Origin: Chitinophagaceae bacterium
GTDB lineage: Bacteria > Bacteroidota > Bacteroidia > Chitinophagales > Chitinophagaceae
Assembly (NCBI GenBank): GCA_025362915.1
Contig: JANYEU010000288.1
Span: forward strand, 1 to 10,395
Length of the DNA: 10,395 nucleotides
Direction: 5' to 3'
Numbering within the stretch: position 1 is the stretch's first letter; each line of letters starts with the position of its first letter. Positions 1 through 6,636 of this stretch are shown piece after piece. The translations under genes were made by a program, and so were the position numbers. Below the pieces are notes generated by a model. The model was not told the DNA's origin. It worked only from the letters and a program-made list of their open reading frames with translations, and made no database searches.

Positions 1-183
1 AAACGCCCTACCTATTGAGATGCTTACATTGGTAGTGGGATTATTTGATGATGATAAGGAATCATTCCTTTTATCATTACTACTATTAGCCTGTCCGCCA
101 ATAAGAAAAGAGCCTTTGTTTATTTGGGCTTTGGTGATTGAAAAAGAGAACACGATGGCTGTAAGAATGATGATTTTTTTCAT
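1..183 (-). CDS. Secreted, probably outer-membrane beta-barrel-type protein, N-terminal part only
   Basis: The minus strand reads an open frame from ATG at 183 through the left window edge (61 codons visible). The protein begins MKKIIILTAIVFSFSITKAQ, a textbook signal peptide: two lysines, a hydrophobic core of about 14 residues and a cleavage site after the KA or AQ at residues 18-20. The mature part starts with NKGSFLIGGQ, then a Ser/Asn-rich stretch and NVSISIGRAF. This alternation is typical of the first strands of small Bacteroidota outer-membrane barrel proteins, which often begin with a 'kGsfliGG' strand after the signal peptide. The signal peptide is seen; the barrel assignment is inference from the pattern, since most of the gene lies outside the window. 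The leader upstream holds a short palindrome (ATTGTT/AACAAT, 206-219). Confidence 0.72.
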   Translation of the reverse strand, partial: MKKIIILTAIVFSFSITKAQINKGSFLIGGQANSSNDKRNDSLSSSNNPTTNVSISIGRAF

Positions 184-533
184 TTGGCGATTTAAAGTCT
201 TAATAATTGTTTCAACAATAAAATAGGGGATTAGCAGTCGATAATTTGTAACTTATCAAAAGACACCTTGCTCTACAAAACTTCCCCGCTCTGCAGCATG
301 GTCTTCCACCTCTGCCTAAAGGTATTTACTCTTTCTTAATGGATAATTATTTAAACCTTAGTAATGCGAAGGCACAGGTAAGAGACACTGCGCCACTTAG
401 ATAGGTATGGATATTAGAAATCTCCTTTATTGGCAGTTCGTGATGCCTTCGCTTAACATCAACGAACAGCCTTGCGAACACCCTGATTAGCTGATTATGA
501 AAGGTTCGTGAAAACACGAATCAAGCTGTAGCA
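184..533. other. Gene-poor intergenic stretch with inverted repeats
   Basis: I find no open frame with protein-like composition here on either strand. The stretch holds GCGAAGGCA at 366-374 and its perfect inverse TGCCTTCGC at 444-452. Between and after them GTTCG is used repeatedly: GTTCGTGATG (436-445) can pair with CATCAACGAAC (458-468) with one bulged A. These overlapping inverted repeats suggest a folded or decayed repeat element rather than a regulatory site, but no known family is recognised. Confidence 0.4.
503..522 (-). terminator. Possible terminator hairpin after the DUF6688-type gene
   Basis: GGTTCGTG, loop AAAA, CACGAATC forms an 8-bp stem with one G.U pair, 11 nt beyond the stop codon of the minus-strand membrane protein gene. 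On the minus strand the stem is followed only by TTTCAT, so the U-tract is weak. It may be a weak terminator or an mRNA-stabilising 3' hairpin. Confidence 0.35.
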
Positions 534-1637
534 TTATATTAATCCGTTTGTGTTAGATGGGTATTGCCTTTTTATTCTTTCCTCTGGATGAATGCAAAAC
601 AGGTACAGGCAAATAAGAAATGACCATTCTAAGGGTTTCATTAGGAAATAAGTAAAATTGGAAAGCTTTCTTGTACTTATTTTTTTCGATAAATTATAAC
701 CGTATTTGTCATAGTTACTACGTATGAATTGGTGAAGCGCAGGAATGGAATCTTCTAATAAACTTTCAAAAGCATTGGCAATAAGCAGTTGCCTATTCAC
801 TATAATTTTTACAGAACCTCTTGTGCCAAACCGAAGGGGCTTTACAACTTTTGGATTGCCACATGCTGCAACAGTGCAGAGATAGTGTCCATTATGACCA
901 AGGATTGGAGGATGAGACTTTTGAGAAAGCCGCCAGGTTGTGGTGTCTGTAAATACCTTTACAATTGCATGGGTGTCTTGCCCAAATAGAATTAAAATGA
1001 TTGTGGTGATAAGAAAAATGGGTAGCATCAACAATAACACAGCAAAAGGTTGACGTTGCTTTTGCAAGAGAAACTTATTTATCTTGTTTAATAACTTATT
1101 TGAATAGATGATTTGTGTAGCCTCTTCATATTTCTGGTTAATGACATTGATTATCAGCCAAATTCCAATTATAAAGCTTAGTACTGGTGCTGGTAGAAAT
1201 AAATATACCTCATCTTGCCCATCATATTTACTTATACTTTCGGTATTGTGTTCGCTTACGTGGTAAATCACTCCTACAATTACAGAAAGACCAATTATTA
1301 GAAAAGCTAAACACAAAATAAGTGTAAGTGGAGGTAGCTTAATGCCCTTACTCCAAATAATAAAAGCTGAGATGTTAAACAATAAGAAATAGATAATTAG
1401 CGTAGGAAAATGCTCACTAGCAAAAGGGGTATAGCACTCATCCACTGGATCTATCGCCGTATAATATTGTTTAGAATGGTTAGAAATACCAATGCAAAAA
1501 AGGAGTAGGGTGATGCAATATGCAACTCCAATAACTATTTCAAAAGACTTTACATCCTTCTTTGCCATTTTTAAGATAGAAATAAAAATGTAAAAGAAAA
1601 CAGCTATTGCCGCTAAACACATTATAAGTGCGCTCAT
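534..1637 (-). CDS. Multi-pass inner-membrane protein, DUF6688-like
   Basis: A 367-residue protein with six clear hydrophobic helices at about 4-23, 32-51, 78-95, 101-124, 148-166 and 199-218, then a soluble domain of about 115 residues and a last hydrophobic segment at 337-349. The soluble domain carries the most conserved-looking blocks: HYLCTVAACG (251-260) followed by a basic KPLRFG, NRQLLIANAFE (281-291), NYDKYGY (308-314), LMKPLEW (331-337) and HPEERIKRQY (350-359). From memory these blocks match the DUF6688 family of uncharacterised bacterial membrane proteins; no biochemical role is known to me. Cys253 and Cys259, close to His251, could form a redox or metal site, which is speculation. 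Start: ATG at 1637 begins directly at the first helix; the leader is A-rich with no obvious ribosome site. It has no co-oriented close partner; the upstream region is the repeat-rich gap 1640-2155. Confidence 0.78.
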   Translation of the reverse strand: MSALIMCLAAIAVFFYIFISILKMAKKDVKSFEIVIGVAYCITLLLFCIGISNHSKQYYTAIDPVDECYTPFASEHFPTLIIYFLLFNISAFIIWSKGIKLPPLTLILCLAFLIIGLSVIVGVIYHVSEHNTESISKYDGQDEVYLFLPAPVLSFIIGIWLIINVINQKYEEATQIIYSNKLLNKINKFLLQKQRQPFAVLLLMLPIFLITTIILILFGQDTHAIVKVFTDTTTWRLSQKSHPPILGHNGHYLCTVAACGNPKVVKPLRFGTRGSVKIIVNRQLLIANAFESLLEDSIPALHQFIRSNYDKYGYNLSKKISTRKLSNFTYFLMKPLEWSFLICLYLFCIHPEERIKRQYPSNTNGLI

Positions 1638-1661
1638 AAAAGTTTTTTTTATTCTTTAGTG

Positions 1662-1734
1662 TTGCCATTCGCCGATTTTTGGTCTTCTTTTTTGCCCTTG
1701 TTGGTGTTCCCCATCGCCGTTGTTTGGTCTTCTT
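1662..1734. repeat. Imperfect direct repeat, 45-nt period
   Basis: Two copies of a roughly 28-nt unit, at 1662-1689 and 1707-1734, share CGCCG, three to five variable bases, then TTTGGTCTTCTT (TTTTTGGTCTTCTT in the first). The spacing from GGTCTTCTT to GGTCTTCTT is 45 nt, a multiple of three. The minus strand is open in all three frames across the repeat. One frame gives a hydrophilic peptide with EDQTTAMGNT and EDQKSANGNT repeats, another a Lys/Arg-rich one (KKTKQRR, KKTKNRR). I cannot say that any is translated. The second copy overlaps a hairpin TTGGTC-TTCTT-GACCAA (1724-1740). Confidence 0.6.
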
Positions 1735-1806
1735 GACCAACCAATCATCTAATCCGTGAATATATACTACAATTCTATTATCCAGTCTATTTGTTGCCAG
1801 TCCATT

Positions 1807-2008
1807 GATTTGCCAACTTTTTAGAAGTTGGTAAATCTATGGCAGAGGAATAGCTGCAAGAAATTGCAGCATACTCTCTACTGGCTCAAGCGTTCAGCGA
1901 TAGCTGGTTACTTGGGCTTACCAGTTGAACCAGTTTGTAACTGGAATACGCTACAATAAATACACTCTTCCCAGCTAGTCCGCGTCAATCGCTAATATCT
2001 ACTAGAGC
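1807..2008 (+). other. Cluster of stem-loops: candidate structured RNA or element scar
   Basis: Several consecutive stems are visible. (1) 1807-1819 pairs with 1825-1837, 13 bp with a 5-nt loop; the only non-Watson-Crick pair is G.U on the plus strand (A/C on the minus). (2) GCTGCAA-GAAA-TTGCAGC, 1853-1870, is a perfect 7-bp stem with a GNRA tetraloop when read on the plus strand. (3) AGCTGGT (1902-1908) pairs with ACCAGTT (1920-1926). (4) CCAGTT-TGT-AACTGG, 1930-1944, is perfect. (5) AGCGT (1889-1893) with ACGCT (1948-1952) would close stems 3 and 4 into a junction. (6) CTAGT (1975-1979) pairs with ACTAG (2001-2005). The wobble and the tetraloop both favour the plus strand as the folded RNA. 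No known RNA family is recognised and no promoter is clear. A decayed mobile-element end is an equal alternative. Confidence 0.4.
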
Positions 2009-2047
2009 CTACCATGATTTCTGAACTGTTATTTGCTAAAACTGTTC

Positions 2048-2069
2048 GAGTAACAAAGGAGTAACAAAA
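2048..2069 (+). repeat. Two tandem copies of an 11-mer, GAGTAACAAAR
   Basis: GAGTAACAAAG is followed directly by GAGTAACAAAA. It lies in the gene-free stretch between the stem-loop cluster and the tRNA pair. Bases 2010-2150 otherwise hold only very short open frames on either strand, including a lysine-rich tail read on the plus strand before 2148, with no recognisable start or family. Confidence 0.55.
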
Positions 2070-2155
2070 ATTGAGAAACAAAGCGATAATCAAAAGAAAC
2101 GAAAAGAAAGGGCTAAACGGCAAAACACTTACTGGTATTGACTTTTAGGCATAAA

Positions 2156-2180
2156 AAAACCCGCTAAAAAAGCGGGTTTT
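2156..2180 (-). terminator. Rho-independent terminator after tRNA-Leu
   Basis: AAAACCCGCT, 5-nt A loop, AGCGGGTTTT: a perfect 10-bp stem starting just past the tRNA-Leu 3' end. On the minus strand it is followed by a run of seven T (2153-2159), the classical layout. Read on the plus strand the stem also ends in TTTT, so it may act weakly in both directions and could end any transcript coming from 1800-2150. Confidence 0.88.
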
Positions 2181-2181
2181 G

Positions 2182-2267
2182 TGCCTCAGGCGGGAATCGA
2201 ACCCGCACCTCCGTTGCTGAAGACAGGATTTTAAGTCCTGCGTGTCTACCAGTTCCACCACCAAGGC
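2182..2267 (-). tRNA. tRNA-Leu (anticodon UAA)
   Basis: The 86-nt minus-strand sequence folds as a class II tRNA: acceptor GCCTTGG with CTGAGGC (including G.U pairs), a D-arm with TGGTAGAC, anticodon stem CAGGA/TCCTG around the loop CTTAAAA with anticodon TAA, a long variable arm as expected for leucine tRNAs, and T-arm GCGGGTTCGATTCCCGC. The discriminator is A. CCA is not encoded (CAA follows), as is common in Bacteroidota, so the CCA-adding enzyme must finish it. It lies 40 nt downstream of tRNA-Gly on the same strand, with a hairpin terminator in between. Confidence 0.98.
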
Positions 2268-2274
2268 TGCCAAA

Positions 2275-2302
2275 AAAAATTCCATCTTGCGATGGAATTT
2301 TT
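2275..2302 (-). terminator. Terminator-like hairpin between the two tRNA genes
   Basis: AAAAATTCCATC, loop TTGC, GATGGAATTTTT: a perfect 12-bp stem. On the minus strand it is followed by T8 (2272-2279), so transcription leaving tRNA-Gly meets a full intrinsic terminator before tRNA-Leu begins at 2267. Either tRNA-Leu depends on read-through, or the hairpin mainly marks the 3' end of tRNA-Gly for processing, or tRNA-Leu has an unseen promoter. Confidence 0.85.
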
Positions 2303-2307
2303 GTGTG

Positions 2308-2380
<73 letters not shown>

Positions 2381-2417
2381 ATTGACATTTAAGAACTGTT
2401 TCGTGTTTTTCGGAGTG

Positions 2418-2449
2418 CAAATATAGAAGTCTGATCTGAAACAACCAAA
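2418..2449 (-). promoter_or_regulatory. Bacteroidota-type promoter for the tRNA genes
   Basis: On the minus strand TTTG (2449-2446), a 20-nt spacer and TATATTTG (2425-2418) match the Bacteroidota primary sigma factor consensus TTTG-N19/20-TAnnTTTG exactly. Transcription should start near 2411, giving a leader of about 30 nt before tRNA-Gly at 2380. The site begins about 20 nt beyond the stop of the upstream small gene. Confidence 0.85.
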
Positions 2450-2468
2450 CTTTTTTTCAAAGCTTTTA

Positions 2469-2684
2469 TTACTTGTACTCAGGTTTGTATTGGGTACTGC
2501 TTTGCACCTCTACATCTGGATGACCTTTGTAACCAGCTTGAAACAATCTGAAACAATTGCCAAACAAACCAGCTAAAACACAGATAACAGATAGATAGAA
2601 GATAAATTTAGAAGAGTTAATCCAGCTTTTGGTAAAATCCAAGTTGGTTTCCTCTTGTTCTGAAATATGATTGTGACTACTCAT
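2469..2684 (-). CDS. Small single-helix membrane protein, function unknown
   Basis: A 71-residue protein starting MSSHNHISEQEETNLDFTKSW, with one membrane helix at about 27-45 (FIFYLSVICVLAGLFGNCF), and a polar tail ending SSTQYKPEYK. I do not recognise the family. Start choice: an in-frame ATG lies five codons upstream (2699), but the promoter at 2702-2731 would start transcription near 2695, inside that extension. The ATG at 2684, preceded by AATTAAAAATT, is therefore preferred. It is transcribed towards the tRNA genes and ends just before their promoter. The topology (polar N-terminus, one helix, polar tail) does not tell which side faces the cytoplasm. Confidence 0.7.
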   Translation of the reverse strand: MSSHNHISEQEETNLDFTKSWINSSKFIFYLSVICVLAGLFGNCFRLFQAGYKGHPDVEVQSSTQYKPEYK

Positions 2685-2701
2685 AATTTTTAATTGCACT
2701 G

Positions 2702-2731
2702 CAAAAATAGGGTTCAGGACAATATAATCAA
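2702..2731 (-). promoter_or_regulatory. Bacteroidota-type promoter for the small membrane protein
   Basis: Minus strand: TTG (2731-2729), a 19-nt spacer, TATTTTTG (2709-2702), a full match to TAnnTTTG. Expected start of transcription is near 2695, which decides the translation start at 2684 and gives a very short leader of about 11 nt. It sits 28 bp past the glycosyltransferase stop codon. Confidence 0.7.
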
Positions 2732-2758
2732 CGCTTACGTTAAAACATTTTTTATTCT

Positions 2759-3781
2759 TTAATTATTGTCCACAATTTCTGAGAAGTATTGTTTATTTTT
2801 TATGAAGTACTGATACACCACACATCCTTTATACACCCCTTTCAAATGCTTGATGGGTACACGTTTTAAAGAATGTGTCTTATACCCTCTTAGCCAAATA
2901 AAAAGAACAGAGAAATGTGCCTTGCAAATTGCCGTGAAGAAATATAAATCGCCATGAAACAATCCTTTCCAGGCAGAGATGGCATCCAATAAAAAACGGA
3001 AAGGAATAATGGTGAATCTTTCTTTTGGTGTTAAGTTCTTAGAAAGCATTAACAGGTTATTCCTAAAGTTAAGAAAAACCTTCCTCCCTCCTCTTGGCAG
3101 CGTACCGGCACCAACATGATAAACAACAGACTGAGGAACAACCTTTATTTTATACTCAGCTAATTGCATACGCCAACATAAATCTATCTCTTCCTGATGG
3201 GCAAAAAAGGAAGCATCGAAACCGTTTAACTGATGGAATACTTCACTACGCACAAACATGGCGGCACCACTTGCCCAAAATATATCCTGTATATCCTCGT
3301 ACTGATGTTTATCTATCTCCAATACATCAAAAATCCTTCCCCGCGAAAAGGGATAACCTAACTTGTCTATCCATCCACCACAGGCACCAGCGTATTCTAA
3401 TAAGTTGCGGTTGCTGTACGATATTAGTTTTGGCTGGCAGGCCGCAATGGTTGTATCGCTTTCCATTAAGTTGATAATGGGCTCAATCCAGTTGGTAGTT
3501 ACCTCTACATCAGAATTAAGCAATACATAATAATCACTTTCTACCAGTTTCAATGCCCAGTTATATCCACCGGCGAAGCCGTCATTTTGTTTATTAATCA
3601 ATATCTCTACGGCAGGAAAATGTTCCTTTACATAGGCAACTGAATCATCTGTAGAGGCATTATCGGCAACAATAATGCGCTTATTTGTATAAGTACTATT
3701 TAGTACAAAAGGGAGAAACATCTGTAAATGCTTCCGTCCATTATAATTTAAAATAACAATTGCAACTGAGGGCTGTGACAA
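2759..3781 (-). CDS. Family 2 glycosyltransferase (rhamnosyltransferase-like), TTG start
   Basis: A 340-residue inverting GT-A glycosyltransferase that would move a sugar from a nucleotide-sugar donor onto a cell-surface glycan or lipid-linked acceptor on the cytoplasmic side of the membrane. Visible GT2 motifs: VAIVILNYNG (6-15), nucleotide-binding VADNASTDDS (38-47), NDGFAGGYN (66-74), the DXD-like LLNSDVEV (87-94) that binds metal and nucleotide, SGAAMFVR (171-178), and the acceptor/base motif HQEEIDLCWR (195-204). The C-terminal 120 residues are basic and partly hydrophobic, probably for membrane contact. Donor and acceptor cannot be read from the sequence. Start: the codon is TTG, directly preceded in frame by TAG. 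The next Met (21) would remove the NYNG strand, so TTG at 3781 is effectively forced. It lies 64 bp downstream of the permease gene on the same strand and may be co-transcribed with it. Confidence 0.93.
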   Translation of the reverse strand: MSQPSVAIVILNYNGRKHLQMFLPFVLNSTYTNKRIIVADNASTDDSVAYVKEHFPAVEILINKQNDGFAGGYNWALKLVESDYYVLLNSDVEVTTNWIEPIINLMESDTTIAACQPKLISYSNRNLLEYAGACGGWIDKLGYPFSRGRIFDVLEIDKHQYEDIQDIFWASGAAMFVRSEVFHQLNGFDASFFAHQEEIDLCWRMQLAEYKIKVVPQSVVYHVGAGTLPRGGRKVFLNFRNNLLMLSKNLTPKERFTIIPFRFLLDAISAWKGLFHGDLYFFTAICKAHFSVLFIWLRGYKTHSLKRVPIKHLKGVYKGCVVYQYFIKNKQYFSEIVDNN

Positions 3782-3845
3782 CTAGTGTAGTTTTCGGCGA
3801 AAATAAGGGGAAAGAACCAAGCAGATGATACAGTTATACCAATTA

Positions 3846-5540
3846 TTATGCTCCTGCCTTGCCCAGCTTGCTATTCTTCTTGCCATAAAAATTATAAATA
3901 AGCAGTCCCAATCCCATCCAGATAAAAAACCACAACCAACTGATGGCTGGTATTTCAGTCAATAAATACAAACAAGATAGTGCACCTACTATAGGTATGA
4001 CAGAATAACTGCGTAAGAACGCAAGCACTGCAACAACAATCAGGGTAACCATGAATACCAAGAAAAGTATCTCCTGAAAACTTTCGTTACCCATTTGTGT
4101 AAATGCACTGATAATGCGCGAATGAAATCCTACCGTAATCAATATGGTTAATACCGGCAGTATCCATTTGCCATTGATATAAGGTAATCTGAAAGCACTC
4201 TTTTTGGCATGAATCATTTTGGGCAATACCAGCACACCGAAGCAAACCAATACAAAGGCGAACAAAGTACCTATACTGGTAAGATCTGTCATAAGGCTAC
4301 TGGGCAGAAATAATGATGGTACGCCTACCAATATCCCCGTTATGATGGTGGCAAAAGCCGGGGTCTGGAACTTAGGATGCACTTCAGAGAATTTTTTGGG
4401 CAATAATCCATCGCGGCTCATACTCATCCATATCCTTGGCTGCCCTAATTGGAAAACGAGCATCACACTGGTGGTGGCGATAACGGCACTTACGGATATG
4501 ATATAACCAATCCAAGTTTTGTGAATCTTTTCAAATACATAAGCCAGTGGATCATTTACTTTCAGTTCGCTATAGTTTACCATACCTGTAAGTATCAAGG
4601 CAATTAGTATATACAATACCGTACAAATGATTAACGAATAAATCATTCCTCTCGGTAAATCCTTTTGTGGATCCTTACATTCTTCTGCCGTTGTAGAGAT
4701 GGCGTCGAAACCTATGTAGGCATAGAATACTGCCGACACACCAGCCAATACACCACCAAATCCATTGGGTAAAAATGGATGCCAGTTGCTAGTCTTTACA
4801 TAAAAACTCCCTATTATAATGATGAGAATGATGACTATGATTTTAAATACCACCATATAATTGGTCGTCTTCTTGCTTTCTTTTATGCCAATGTAAGCCA
4901 GTATGGTTATCAGTACTACTATTCCTAAAGCGGGTACGTTTACAAAGAAATGTTTGCCAAATAACACCGGTGCGCTATTCCATGCTGCTATGGCAGCTTG
5001 CATGGTATCGGTAAGTGGTTGGTGTGCGGCAGTAGCCTTAGCCGCATCATCCACTATTGCCCCAACAGAAAAAGGATCATTCACCAACCAATCAGGCAAG
5101 TGTATGCCAAGACCTTGCAATAGGTTATTAAAATAGCCACTCCAACTTATCGCCACCACAATATTGCCGATGGCATATTCCAATATCAATGCCCAGCCTA
5201 TAATCCATGCCACTATCTCACCAAAACTTACATAAGCATACGTATAAGCACTGCCTGCAATGGGAATACGGCTGGCAAATTCTGCATAGCACAATGCACT
5301 GAATCCACAGGTAACGGCAGTTATAATAAATAAGATGGATATACCCGGACCGCCATTATAAGCAGCAGTACCTATTGTAGAAAATATCCCTGCACCTATT
5401 ACGGCAGCAATACCCATGAATGTAAGGTCTTTTACCCCCAAAACCTTGTTTAGTGCATGTCCGCCATGCCCGTCACTCAAGCCAGCCTCACTATCAGCTA
5501 CAATCTTATCTATCGATTTTTTCCTGAACAATGAACTCAT
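3846..5540 (-). CDS. APC-superfamily amino acid permease (cationic amino acid transporter type)
   Basis: A 564-residue integral inner-membrane transporter of about 12-14 helices. It resembles the CAT/YfnA-type branch of the amino acid-polyamine-organocation superfamily, which imports amino acids by proton- or solute-coupled exchange. Evidence: a short cytoplasmic N-terminus with a small GHGGH insert (24-28), the unwound substrate-binding helix 1 motif IGAGIF (48-53), the AGSAYTYAYVSFGE block of helix 3 (95-107), and IGFDAISTTAEE (276-287) followed by DPQKDLPRG, a hallmark of this branch. A luminal-type loop (143-200) contains an Ala-rich insert. Substrate is not readable. Start: the frame stays open 36 codons further up, but that extension lacks protein character and includes the promoter at 5579-5608. 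ATG at 5540 (MSSLFRKKSIDKIV) matches the usual N-terminus of such permeases. Transcribed as its own unit, possibly with the glycosyltransferase downstream. Confidence 0.93.
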   Translation of the reverse strand: MSSLFRKKSIDKIVADSEAGLSDGHGGHALNKVLGVKDLTFMGIAAVIGAGIFSTIGTAAYNGGPGISILFIITAVTCGFSALCYAEFASRIPIAGSAYTYAYVSFGEIVAWIIGWALILEYAIGNIVVAISWSGYFNNLLQGLGIHLPDWLVNDPFSVGAIVDDAAKATAAHQPLTDTMQAAIAAWNSAPVLFGKHFFVNVPALGIVVLITILAYIGIKESKKTTNYMVVFKIIVIILIIIIGSFYVKTSNWHPFLPNGFGGVLAGVSAVFYAYIGFDAISTTAEECKDPQKDLPRGMIYSLIICTVLYILIALILTGMVNYSELKVNDPLAYVFEKIHKTWIGYIISVSAVIATTSVMLVFQLGQPRIWMSMSRDGLLPKKFSEVHPKFQTPAFATIITGILVGVPSLFLPSSLMTDLTSIGTLFAFVLVCFGVLVLPKMIHAKKSAFRLPYINGKWILPVLTILITVGFHSRIISAFTQMGNESFQEILFLVFMVTLIVVAVLAFLRSYSVIPIVGALSCLYLLTEIPAISWLWFFIWMGLGLLIYNFYGKKNSKLGKAGA

Positions 5541-5578
5541 GTATATATTTATTTTATTGGGGATTACTGTAATGAGCG

Positions 5579-5608
5579 GAAATATAGGATGTATTCTAAT
5601 ACAAACAA
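5579..5608 (-). promoter_or_regulatory. Probable promoter of the permease gene
   Basis: Minus strand: TTG (5608-5606), 19-nt spacer, TATATTTC (5586-5579), one base off TAnnTTTG. The expected transcript starts near 5572, leaving an A/T-rich leader of about 32 nt before ATG 5540. This supports the shorter permease N-terminus. Confidence 0.6.
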
Positions 5609-5670
5609 TCGAAATTTTGTAAGAAACAACCTGTTTTATTAAGACCACTCATATTAAGCACAAGTATCTA

Positions 5671-5822
5671 ACACATAGGCACAATAGACACATAGAAAAA
5701 ATAAGGTAAGAAGCGTTGCACTTTAAGGTCACATAGACGGGAGTATAAAAAGTGAAACTTTTTTGCTATGTGTTCTTATCAAAACTAATGGCAAATACTA
5801 TGTGCCTATTGTGACTATGTGG
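5671..5822. repeat. Symmetric inverted-repeat element with six CTATGTG/CACATAG heptamers
   Basis: Outer arms of 25 nt, 5671-5695 and 5798-5822, are reverse complements with three mismatches. Each arm holds two heptamers 17 nt apart: CACATAG at 5672 and 5689, CTATGTG at 5798 and 5815. Inside, CACATAG (5730-5736) faces CTATGTG (5766-5772), and the centre is the hairpin AAAAAGT-GAA-ACTTTTT (5747-5763). Three left-pointing and three right-pointing heptamers thus lie around one axis near 5751. The element fills the gap between the divergent-side end of the DUF2520 gene and the permease promoter; no gene fits here. It is probably a dispersed intergenic palindromic repeat or a small non-autonomous element. 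Confidence 0.75.
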
Positions 5823-5860
5823 TAAATTTTTATTGAGACTGTATTAGTAAATTATTCCTC

Positions 5861-6616
5861 CTACAAATCCTTGATGCTATCACTCATCAACTGGTAAAGC
5901 TTTTGTAACAAAGGATGTCCTTTCAATAAATTAATATGATTACCTATTGTTGCCTCATCCTTTCGGATGGCTGGTCCGGTTTGTACATTTTTCGGCGTAT
6001 TATTTTTTATTCTGTTACCGGTTTCTTCTATCAGTGGCAAGAATAATTTAAAATCCAATGCTTCCTTATGGCAATAATCATCAGCCAAAGCATACAGGTG
6101 GTTGGTAAAGTTGGATACAAGCACTGCCGTAAGGTGAAGTTTGATGCGCTTGGCATCATTAGCCCTAAACACAGTGTCGGTAAGGGTTTTGGTAAAGGAA
6201 AGCAAGGTTGTATAAGTAGCTTCGTTGTTGGCATCAATCACAAAAGGGATTTCCGGTATAGTTTTCATCTCCTTACGCAATGTTTGCAAAGGCCACAACA
6301 CACCATGCGTATTGTTTGGATTGTTCAATACATTGATTGATACAGACCCTGCCGTATGTACCACCAATTTGTGCTGCAAGGTCAACTTTTTGGCAATCGT
6401 TTCTATCGCCGTATCCACTACTGCTATCATATATATATCACCCAATTCGGAAATAGAACTAAAATCAGTGTTGGCATTACTGTTACATATTTTAGCCAAA
6501 GCAACTGTTGCCGCCTTATTCCTTCCTACTACTTCTACAATCTTATGCCCTTTGCTCACTATCAATTTTCCTAATACTGTTGCCACATTCCCTGTTCCTA
6601 TAATAATTACATTCAT
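5861..6616 (-). CDS. Rossmann-fold and DUF2520 domain protein
   Basis: A 251-residue cytoplasmic protein with the two-domain layout of NAD(P)-dependent 2-hydroxyacid/ketopantoate-reductase-like enzymes. An N-terminal Rossmann domain (1-about 120) carries the dinucleotide-binding glycine motif GTGNVA (7-12), a VVGRN strand end (29-33), HTAGS (87-91) and HGVLWPLQT (104-112). An all-helical C-terminal domain (about 125-250) with AVLVSNFTNHLYALA fits DUF2520. The pairing is known from COG5495-type proteins; the substrate is unknown, and a short-chain dehydrogenase/reductase-like reaction is only inferred. Length is normal for the family. Start ATG 6616 gives MNVIIIGTGN, as expected. It is divergent from the hydrolase gene with 20 bp between the start codons, so its own promoter must lie inside the 5' end of that gene; I cannot point to it. 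Confidence 0.88.
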   Translation of the reverse strand: MNVIIIGTGNVATVLGKLIVSKGHKIVEVVGRNKAATVALAKICNSNANTDFSSISELGDIYMIAVVDTAIETIAKKLTLQHKLVVHTAGSVSINVLNNPNNTHGVLWPLQTLRKEMKTIPEIPFVIDANNEATYTTLLSFTKTLTDTVFRANDAKRIKLHLTAVLVSNFTNHLYALADDYCHKEALDFKLFLPLIEETGNRIKNNTPKNVQTGPAIRKDEATIGNHINLLKGHPLLQKLYQLMSDSIKDL

Positions 6617-6623
6617 ATATTTG
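6616..6623 (+). promoter_or_regulatory. Candidate -7 element of the hydrolase gene, overlapping the divergent start codon
   Basis: TATATTTG on the plus strand is a full match to TAnnTTTG, 13 nt before ATG 6637. Its first base is the first base of the DUF2520 gene's start codon on the other strand. No good TTG is seen at the expected distance upstream (near 6594), so the call rests on one element. Confidence 0.45.
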
Positions 6624-6636
6624 CCTACTTGAGAAA

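Noticed and set aside
1540..1740. Lys/Arg-rich minus-strand ORF over the start of the DUF6688-like gene
   Set aside because: It overlaps the membrane protein in another frame, its basic composition follows from A-rich repeat DNA, and all three frames are open there.
2010..2181. Integrase remnant or att scar next to tRNA-Leu
   Set aside because: The 3' side of a tRNA is a common integration site and the sequence looks decayed, but I see no integrase motif and no duplicated tRNA 3' end in the window.
3094..3474. 126-codon plus-strand ORF within the glycosyltransferase
   Set aside because: It is antisense to conserved GT2 motifs and has no protein-like features of its own.
5541..5648. 36-residue N-terminal extension of the permease
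   Set aside because: The extension covers the probable promoter, lacks family resemblance and is not needed; the ATG at 5540 gives the usual permease N-terminus.
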